Of a stretch of DNA of 64,000 nucleotides, positions 58,342-64,000 are shown in pieces. The notes beneath the pieces are model-generated. The model made no database searches, was not told where the DNA came from, and was given only the letters and a program-made list of their open reading frames with translations. A program made the translations under genes and the position numbers. The DNA is from Oceanobacillus zhaokaii (lineage in GTDB: Bacteria; Bacillota; Bacilli; Bacillales; Amphibacillaceae): the NCBI RefSeq assembly GCF_003352005.1, contig NZ_CP024848.1, positions 128,501 through 192,500 of the forward strand. Reading direction: 5' to 3'. The stretch's first letter is position 1, and each line of letters opens with the position of its first letter.

Positions 58342-58377
58342 AAAAGGATGTCCGCACTTAACAGCGGACATCCTTTT
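58342..58377. terminator. Bidirectional terminator between convergent DUF948 genes
   Basis: Perfect 14-bp stem AAAAGGATGTCCGC/GCGGACATCCTTTT with an 8-nt loop. A second hairpin CTGTCAC/GTGACAG lies at 58281-58305. Confidence 0.93.
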
Positions 58378-58380
58378 AAA

Positions 58381-58797
58381 TTATTTTTTTCCACTTTTAA
58401 ATAAGAAATATCCTAACGTTAACACACCGTATAATCCTTCTAAGTTCTTGTTTGTGGTAAGTTGATTAGCAGATTCTGTTTTTACTTTCGTTTCATCTGC
58501 TACATTGACTACTAATGAGGTTAAGTGGTTTGTTGCTCTGCCAAGGTTTCCGACTGTGTAAAAGAGTGGACTTAATTCTTTGATTTGTGTGTTCACTTGA
58601 TTTAGCGTTTCCACGCTAGTCCCCATTACCTCTTTTGTTTGTGAAGTTAAGTCTGAAACTGTATTTGGTAACTGATCCGTCGTTTTTTGTACGCTTGTAA
58701 GTACACCTGCTAAATTAAGCAGTGGTTTTATTAACACGATAACAAGTACTAAAAGTGCAATACCGATAACAAGTACGCCAATTCCTAACCAAGTCAT
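58381..58797 (-). CDS. DUF948 domain protein 3, convergent paralogue
   Basis: 138 residues: MTWLGIGVLVIGIALLVLVI anchor, LLNLAGVLTSVQKTTDQLPN and a C-terminal YGVLTLGYFLFKSGKK close to YGTFALGYYWLKKRK of protein 2. AAAGGGG ribosome site. An inverted duplicate of protein 2 across the terminator. Separate transcription suggests different control. Confidence 0.85.
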   Translation of the reverse strand: MTWLGIGVLVIGIALLVLVIVLIKPLLNLAGVLTSVQKTTDQLPNTVSDLTSQTKEVMGTSVETLNQVNTQIKELSPLFYTVGNLGRATNHLTSLVVNVADETKVKTESANQLTTNKNLEGLYGVLTLGYFLFKSGKK

Positions 58798-58966
58798 CTT
58801 GCTGACCCCTTTCCATTATGTGTAATTTTCTATTACTATTATTCTACCCATTATATTAATTATAGTAAACTTTTCTAATTAAAAATAGCGAAATGTCCTC
58901 ATGAATTTGTCATAAATCCTAATCTTGTCCCATAAAATAATGGAGCATGAGTTAGGAGGAAATGAT

Positions 58967-59689
58967 ATGAAACGATTGAATAAACCCTTTTTCTGGGTAA
59001 TTGGTGTTTTAGTATTAACTGCACTCATTTTCTATCCTATTGATAAAGACAATTCTGCATCGAATCCCAATTTCTCGCTACCTCTATCAGGGAAAGTAAT
59101 TGTGCTTGATCCCGGTCATGGTGGAGCAGATGGTGGTGCTGTTGGTTCGGATGGTACGCTTGAGGACGACATCGCTTTAGAGGTTTCAAAAAAACTTCAG
59201 AATTATTTGCAGCAATCAGGCGCGATTGTTCATTTGACGAGAGAGGAAGACAAGGATTTAGCTGCTGAAGGAACAAGGGGTCTTTCACGTAGGAAAGCAG
59301 AGGACATTCGTAATCGCCTACAGTTTATTCATAATAAAGAAGCGGATTTCTTTCTGACGATCCATTTAAACGCGTTACCATCAAAGCGCTGGCGCGGTGC
59401 ACAAACTTTTTATTATCCCAGCCAGGATGAAAATAAACATTTAGCAACAATGGTTCAGGAGGAAATCATTCGTAATTTAGAAAATACGACTCGAGAGCCC
59501 TTAAAGATTAATGGAATCTATTTGCTAAAGCATGCGAAAATTCCAGGTGCACTAGTGGAGATTGGCTTTTTGTCGAATGAGGAGGAACGAGAATTATTGA
59601 AGCGTACGAGCTATCAAGAACAGATGGCTGCTAGTATTTATGAAGGTATACTAAGATATTCGACTGAGGAGATTGAGGAAGAAGAATGA
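58967..59689 (+). CDS. cwlD: N-acetylmuramoyl-L-alanine amidase CwlD
   Basis: Removes stem peptides during spore cortex formation, the first step to muramic delta-lactam. 240 residues from the ATG after TTAGGAGGA; the frame is open to a TTG at 58925. N-terminal membrane anchor (7-27), then Amidase_3 domain with zinc ligands in VLDPGHGG and LTIHLNA, and the catalytic Glu in ALVEIGFLSN. Order cwlD-salA-gerD-kbaA-pdaB is that of B. subtilis. Confidence 0.96.
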   Translation: MKRLNKPFFWVIGVLVLTALIFYPIDKDNSASNPNFSLPLSGKVIVLDPGHGGADGGAVGSDGTLEDDIALEVSKKLQNYLQQSGAIVHLTREEDKDLAAEGTRGLSRRKAEDIRNRLQFIHNKEADFFLTIHLNALPSKRWRGAQTFYYPSQDENKHLATMVQEEIIRNLENTTREPLKINGIYLLKHAKIPGALVEIGFLSNEEERELLKRTSYQEQMAASIYEGILRYSTEEIEEEE

Positions 59690-59774
59690 AAAGGGATTCA
59701 TAAATCTTAGATTTCCTCCCATTTATGTTATACTTACAATGTATAACGCTGAATAGGGAGGCACGGTTATTTTG

Positions 59775-60830
59775 ATGACAAAAGAAGAAGTTGTTCAACT
59801 ATTGAACCCGGTAAAAGATCCGTTTTTACATATAACCCTGGAAGAAACAGGGGGCATTAAGCAAATTACCATTAAGGAAGAAAAGAAACATATTAGTGTA
59901 AAAATAGCGATTTCAAAAATTAATACAGCGGAACAAATGCAATTACAGCAAGAAATTGTTGGTATATTAAAGAAAAATGGTGCTACAACAGTTGGTCTAC
60001 GCTTTGAACAACTACCAGATGACATCATTCGTAAATACCAGCCTGCAGCGGAGCAATCAAAGGAAGCATCACTTGTAGGTGGGAATACGAAGACGAAATT
60101 TATCGCAATAGCAAGTGGTAAAGGTGGCGTTGGGAAATCAACGGTAACCGTGAATTTGGCAATGGCTCTAATGCGCCTCGGAAAAAAAGTAGGAATTATC
60201 GACGCAGATATTTATGGATTTAGTATTCCTGACATGATGGGAATTGAAAATCGTCCTGCAGTTCGCGGGAAAAAGATTATTCCTGTTGAACGTTTCGGAG
60301 TGCAAGTCATTTCGATGGGCTTCTTTGTTGAAGATAACTCTCCGATCATCTGGCGCGGGCCGATGCTTGGGAAGATGCTGAATAGCTTTTTCTCCGAAGT
60401 AGAGTGGGGAGATCTAGATTATCTGCTGCTTGATTTACCACCGGGTACAGGAGATATAGCGATGGACGTACATGAACTGCTTCCTTCTTGTAAGGAGATT
60501 ATCGTCACGACTCCACATCCAACAGCAGCATTCGTTGCTGCACGTGCAGGACAAATGGCGATTAAAACGAATCATGAAATCCTTGGTGTCGTAGAAAACA
60601 TGTCCTATTTTGTCAGCAAAAAAACAGGCGAAAAAGAACATGTTTTCGGTGAAGGCGGAGGTAAGAAGCTTGCAGATGTGCTAGAAACGAGGGTGCTTGG
60701 ACAATTACAATTGGAGCAGCCATATATGGAAGAGGAAGTATTCGCACCTTCTGTATACCAAGAGGATCATCCAAACGGAAAAGAATATCATAGGATAGCC
60801 GCAAAAGTTATTGCGAAAATGGAAGAATAA
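59775..60830 (+). CDS. salA: Mrp/NBP35 family P-loop ATPase SalA
   Basis: 351 residues. N-terminal DUF59/MIP18-like part, then deviant Walker A SGKGGVGKS and the ParA-like core (DADIYGFSIPDMMG, LLLDLPPGTGD). In B. subtilis SalA (YbaL) affects exoprotease expression; the family carries Fe-S clusters. No CxxC pair is visible near the C terminus, so cluster transfer is uncertain. ATG at 59775 chosen after GGGAGG; a TTG precedes it. Confidence 0.92.
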   Translation: MTKEEVVQLLNPVKDPFLHITLEETGGIKQITIKEEKKHISVKIAISKINTAEQMQLQQEIVGILKKNGATTVGLRFEQLPDDIIRKYQPAAEQSKEASLVGGNTKTKFIAIASGKGGVGKSTVTVNLAMALMRLGKKVGIIDADIYGFSIPDMMGIENRPAVRGKKIIPVERFGVQVISMGFFVEDNSPIIWRGPMLGKMLNSFFSEVEWGDLDYLLLDLPPGTGDIAMDVHELLPSCKEIIVTTPHPTAAFVAARAGQMAIKTNHEILGVVENMSYFVSKKTGEKEHVFGEGGGKKLADVLETRVLGQLQLEQPYMEEEVFAPSVYQEDHPNGKEYHRIAAKVIAKMEE

Positions 60831-60860
60831 AAAGGAGCGCCTTTGATTGGGCGCTCTTTG
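60831..60860. terminator. Bidirectional terminator between salA and gerD
   Basis: GAGCGCC/GGCGCTC stem extended by AAAG/CTTT, with T or A runs on both sides. The two genes converge. Confidence 0.85.
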
Positions 60861-60862
60861 TA

Positions 60863-61519
60863 TTAACCTCCACTGCTTCCCCCTCCACCTTGAGAACCAC
60901 CGCCACCACTTGATTGGCCGCCAGAACCGCCGCCGCTAGACTGACCACCACTGCTTTCTTGTTTTCCTTTCGCTTGCTCTTCCGCAGCTTTTAATAAGAT
61001 TTCCTGAATCTTCGCTTGGAAGGTTGGTGTTTCTAAAGTTTGCTGGATCGTTTCTTCCAAGTGGGAGCGAAATTGCTGGCTTTTCAAAAGGGTTAGGTTT
61101 TGTTCTGTGATTTCTGGGTTTTGTAATAGCTCAAGCATGAGTTTTTGATATTCGGCATCGCTCATTAAGTTTTTCATGAGTTTCTTCTGCTCATCTTCCA
61201 TTGATTTTGCATATCCCTCGACAAATTTAGGGTCTTTGAACAGAGTAGACCACATTTCGGCACCTTTTTCGGAAACGAGGGTTTCATTGATTGCTTTCTT
61301 AACGACATCAGATTGAATGACGAGCTCTTGCTTCATTTTCTCATCCGCTAAGATTTTACTGACTGCCTTTTTTCCGTCCTCTGTTTGTAATATATCAACA
61401 ACCATTTTCTTGGTTTTCTCGTAGTCACCTTCACTGTTTGAAGAAGCTTCACCGCCAGAACAAGCGGTTAACACGATGAGGCATAATCCTATAATTGTAA
61501 TAAGCATGTTGCGATTCAT
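60863..61519 (-). CDS. gerD: Spore germination lipoprotein GerD
   Basis: 218 residues. Signal peptide with lipobox LTAC (Cys20), an alpha-helical middle part (residues 30-180) that in GerD trimerises in the inner spore membrane, and a C-terminal Gly/Ser tail of about 30 residues (SSGGGSGGQSSGGGG). Needed for fast nutrient germination and clustering of GerA-type receptors. Same neighbours as in B. subtilis. Confidence 0.95.
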   Translation of the reverse strand: MNRNMLITIIGLCLIVLTACSGGEASSNSEGDYEKTKKMVVDILQTEDGKKAVSKILADEKMKQELVIQSDVVKKAINETLVSEKGAEMWSTLFKDPKFVEGYAKSMEDEQKKLMKNLMSDAEYQKLMLELLQNPEITEQNLTLLKSQQFRSHLEETIQQTLETPTFQAKIQEILLKAAEEQAKGKQESSGGQSSGGGSGGQSSGGGGSQGGGGSSGG

Positions 61520-61652
61520 TCAGAATTCCTCCTTCCTTATCCTTAATATGAGTGACAAAATAATAAACTATTCACTTCTTAGAGGAAAAAAGTGCTCCGT
61601 CGTGATAAAATACTTGTAATATAAACATCGACCCGAATTAGGAGGATTTCGA

Positions 61653-62318
61653 TTGAATAGTCGCAAACTGGTAAATTTTTTATTTAAAACGCTTATCATT
61701 GGCGGAATTGCTGGGCTAGTCATTAGCTTCTTTGTACAAGCAGAGGTCTATGCCGCGAATTTAAGTCCATTTAATATTATGGAAATACTTGGACTGATCG
61801 TATTCAATATTGGTTTAGGATTTACCTTTAGTGCACTTAGTATGACAGGATTTTTTGCTTATTTATTTATTCATCGATTCGGCCTCGGATTCTTTCGTTC
61901 TTTCTGGCCGGCTGTGCAGGTTTTATTAATCGCTTTTATACTATTTGATTTGGTCTATTTCCCATATAAAGCAGCTGACGGGGAGACATCGCTTATTTGG
62001 TTTATTTTTATGGCTGCCGCACTTCTTGTATACGGTTTGATTATCGCGCAGATTAAAGCGAAGGGAACGAATAAACACGCATTTATTCCTGCTTTGTTTC
62101 TAATGGTTGTGATGACGACAATTGAGTGGGTTCCTGGACTGCAAACAGAGGGTTCTAATTATGCGTGGCTCATGATTGCGCCATTACTAGCATGTAATAC
62201 TTACCAATTACTTGCATTACATCGTGTAACAAAAGTGGATGAGAAGAAGACGACAGAACATACGAAAAAGAAAGAAACCCCTACTTCAGCTAAAAAAGTA
62301 GGGACGAGTAAAGCATAA
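61653..62318 (+). CDS. kbaA: KinB-signalling pathway activator KbaA
   Basis: 221 residues, TTG start after AGGAGGATT, six predicted membrane helices, charged C-terminal tail (EKKTTEHTKKKETPTSAKK). In B. subtilis KbaA activates the KinB branch of the sporulation phosphorelay. Divergent from gerD and convergent with pdaB, as in the reference order. Confidence 0.93.
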   Translation: MNSRKLVNFLFKTLIIGGIAGLVISFFVQAEVYAANLSPFNIMEILGLIVFNIGLGFTFSALSMTGFFAYLFIHRFGLGFFRSFWPAVQVLLIAFILFDLVYFPYKAADGETSLIWFIFMAAALLVYGLIIAQIKAKGTNKHAFIPALFLMVVMTTIEWVPGLQTEGSNYAWLMIAPLLACNTYQLLALHRVTKVDEKKTTEHTKKKETPTSAKKVGTSKA

Positions 62319-62322
62319 TTAG

Positions 62323-62355
62323 AGATGCCTCTAGATATTTTAGGGGTATCTTTTT
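62323..62355 (+). terminator. Terminator after kbaA
   Basis: AGATGCCTCTA/TAGGGGTATCT (62323-62333 with 62341-62351) with G-U pairs and a T run. Confidence 0.8.
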
Positions 62356-62397
62356 ATATATATATGGGGAATTTATCGATAATGGTAAAAGTGGATT

Positions 62398-63156
62398 CTA
62401 TTCCACTAGCTCTGATTCAGCATGTGCTTGATTAATCAATTCTGTAATTGAAACAAACTTGAATCCTTTATTTTCCAATCCAGGAAGAATCGTTTTCAGT
62501 GCATTCGCCGTTTGTTTCGCAGAGTCTGATGCATGCAGTAGCAGAATATCGCCATTAGTTGTTTGTTTCATAATTGTATCGACAATTGCCTGTGTGCCAG
62601 GGTTTTTCCAGTCATTTGGGTTGATATTCCAATGGATTACTTTGAAACCGAGCCCTTTTGCAAGCTCTAATACTTCCTTATTAAAATGTCCGCTCGGTGT
62701 TCTAAGAAGTGTGATGTCCTTATATCCAAGCTTTCGAAAGACTTCTCTTGCATAATGTAAATCCTTCCTTACTTGGTCAAGCTCTTGATCAAGATAGCTC
62801 TTATATCGGTAGCCGAGCATTCCTAACTCATGTTTCCCTTCTGAAATCTCCTTCAATATATCCGGATGTCGTTCGGCCCATTCCCCACTGACAAAGAAGG
62901 TTGCTTGTACTTCCTGCTCTGCAAGCTGATTTAAAATATCCAGCACACGTTCTTCCCCCCAGCTTATATTAAAGGTAAGGCCAATATTTGGCTCGTCGCT
63001 ATTCCCTTTTGTGAGTGCAACTGATTCTTCTTTTGAAAAAACGGAGAAGCTACCATTTTCATTCACCCATAAAAGGATAGCGGTAAGCAATGCAATACTG
63101 GGAAGTAGCAGCCAACGTTTCCAGCTTTTGAATTTCCATACATAGAAATGATTCAT
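62398..63156 (-). CDS. pdaB: Polysaccharide deacetylase family protein PdaB
   Basis: 252 residues; N-terminal membrane anchor (WLLLPSIALLTAILLWV) and NodB domain. Motif 1 reads TFNISWGEE where family members have TFDISWG, so the likely catalytic Asp is Asn here; motif 2 reads HELGMLGYRY, without the second metal His. Later parts RTPSGHFN and DILLLHASD are intact. PdaB is needed in B. subtilis to keep spores stable. GGAGGAGAG ribosome site. Confidence 0.92.
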   Translation of the reverse strand: MNHFYVWKFKSWKRWLLLPSIALLTAILLWVNENGSFSVFSKEESVALTKGNSDEPNIGLTFNISWGEERVLDILNQLAEQEVQATFFVSGEWAERHPDILKEISEGKHELGMLGYRYKSYLDQELDQVRKDLHYAREVFRKLGYKDITLLRTPSGHFNKEVLELAKGLGFKVIHWNINPNDWKNPGTQAIVDTIMKQTTNGDILLLHASDSAKQTANALKTILPGLENKGFKFVSITELINQAHAESELVE

Positions 63157-63525
63157 CTTCTCTCCTCCAGTTCGATCTCGTGCTTTTATATATTCTATGA
63201 ATGAGAAAAGTTAAATATGAACAAGCCTTCTCGCTCGAAACTTATAATTTATTTCGTATTAAACTAGCGGTAAGCCCCGCTGTTTGAAGCATTCATTCAT
63301 AATAGAATAAAATAATTACAAAAAGATGGATGAATTACGAGAAATTTGGGGAATAGTATAGGCGTCGGAAAAATGAAATTGTATTTCTATAACAGAAACC
63401 GACAAAAATTGTCATTAATTGCGAATAGTATGAGTAATAAATAGAGAAATATAAATTGGTATATAGAAGGAAGCCGGTTTATTAGAAAATTATCGGAGTT
63501 GTATAGAAAGTTAGAGGTGAAATGG
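63157..63525. other. Gap between pdaB and the last small gene
   Basis: AT-rich, no ORF or hairpin of note. The promoter for pdaB must lie near 63170-63230 on the minus strand and that of the small gene near 63400-63500; neither is clear. Confidence 0.4.
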
Positions 63526-63744
63526 ATGTTGGGCCTGTTAATAAATGAAATGGAGCAAAAGGAAATAGAATATCTATTGAAACGTGAAATGGATGAACTA
63601 TTATTCGATTTAGGAGATTCCCGAATTGATCAAAAGGTAAAAGAAGCAATGCGTGAACGCTATCATAAATTATTTCAATTGCTTAGAAGAGTTGTGAATG
63701 AACAGGAATGTCTGAAATACATGCCGAAGCAAATGAAAAGCTAG
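63526..63744 (+). CDS. Small conserved-looking helical protein
   Basis: 72 residues from an ATG 7 nt after AGAGGTG (MLGLLINEMEQKEIEYLLKR...QECLKYMPKQMKS). Mostly alpha-helical and charged, no membrane segment. The frame is open upstream to 63499 but without a ribosome site. I do not recognise the family. Confidence 0.65.
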   Translation: MLGLLINEMEQKEIEYLLKREMDELLFDLGDSRIDQKVKEAMRERYHKLFQLLRRVVNEQECLKYMPKQMKS

Positions 63745-63896
63745 TAGTACGTGATAAGAGGCCTTTGTATGAATTCTTTCATATAGAGGTTTTTTCATAT
63801 ATTTAGTATGATTGCAGCTTGGTACGGAGGGGCATAGTAATAGTATAGAATGAAGTCGAGAAGTTTTATTAAGTGGAATCAATACAATTGTACACA

Positions 63897-63934
63897 AAAT
63901 AAAGATTAATTTTAATTATTGGTCTTTATTTTTT
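63897..63934 (+). terminator. Terminator near the window end
   Basis: 9-bp stem AAATAAAGA/TCTTTATTT (63897-63905 with 63923-63931) with a T run. It lies 150 nt after the small gene and works equally on both strands. Confidence 0.65.
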
Positions 63935-64000
63935 ATATTGAACTTGTATTTTATCTATGGTATATTTATTTCTGTTGTCACATTTACAAATTGTAATAAA

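Noticed and set aside
58193..58465. 90-residue plus-strand frame after the small YtxH-like gene
   Set aside because: Runs through two terminator hairpins and into the convergent DUF948 gene; no ribosome site.
20571..58924. Prophage or integrative element as the source of the 38-kb insertion
   Set aside because: No integrase, phage structural gene, transposase, tRNA or direct-repeat boundary could be found.
63745..64000. Start of an rRNA operon at the window end
   Set aside because: I recall that rRNA genes follow pdaB in B. subtilis, but no rRNA sequence or clear P1/P2 promoter pair is visible in the last 256 bases.

Overview
The window comes from a low-GC, endospore-forming Firmicute of the Bacillaceae, most like the Oceanobacillus/Virgibacillus group. 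The evidence is the Bacillus-type order tuf - S10/spc/alpha ribosomal cluster - ecfA1A2T - truA - rplM - rpsI, the sporulation and germination genes cwlD, salA, gerD, kbaA and pdaB, strong AGGAGG ribosome binding sites, and several intergenic repeats of the kind seen in this family. The genus is an inference. No rRNA, tRNA or CRISPR array was found.

Layout. 1-20.6 kb: 3' part of tuf, then the ribosomal super-operon from rpsJ to rplQ with secY, adk, a KOW-domain gene, infA, rpmJ and rpoA, then the ECF transporter core, truA, rplM and rpsI. The map gene usually found between adk and infA is absent. 20.6-25.7 kb: a decayed stretch with a frameshifted endonuclease I gene, tenA under a TPP riboswitch, an AI-2E-type permease, and several pseudogenes (a MerR regulator, its probable target, and a small ORF broken by an 8-bp duplication). 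25.7-53.6 kb: a sugar-acid island. 54-58.8 kb: an orphan efflux adaptor pair, a YihY-family protein and three DUF948 proteins. 58.9-63.7 kb: cwlD-salA-gerD-kbaA-pdaB, which in Bacillus subtilis lie close behind rpsI. About 38 kb therefore separates genes that are near neighbours in the reference order.

Main result. The island encodes glucuronate isomerase (uxaC), an SDR fructuronate reductase, a LarA-superfamily nickel-pincer racemase/epimerase, an FGGY gluconokinase, a GntP gluconate permease and 6-phosphogluconate dehydrogenase (gnd). It has no mannonate dehydratase (uxuA), KDG kinase (kdgK) or KDPG aldolase (kdgA). The simplest reading is a route glucuronate -> fructuronate -> D-mannonate -> (2-epimerisation by the LarA homologue) -> D-gluconate -> 6-phosphogluconate -> ribulose 5-phosphate, joining hexuronate use to the pentose phosphate pathway without 2-keto-3-deoxygluconate. 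This is inferred from gene content. D-gluconate 2-epimerase activity is known in the LarA superfamily, but not shown for this protein.

Regulation. Two ROK-family repressors flank the 5' part of the island. Nine 25-bp palindromes (WWARTTTGTT-N5-AACAAAYWAW) lie at the promoters of uxaC, the second ROK gene, the LarA-like gene, all four GPH-family symporters and gntP. Six of these promoters carry a CcpA cre-like site inside the 17-bp -35/-10 spacer, with the ROK operator at or just after -10. The four GPH symporters form two paralogous pairs; one pair was duplicated together with its promoter, operator and terminator. An AraC - two Gfo/Idh/MocA oxidoreductases - TIM-barrel isomerase cluster, a third atypical Gfo/Idh protein and methylglyoxal synthase lie inside the island but lack the operator.
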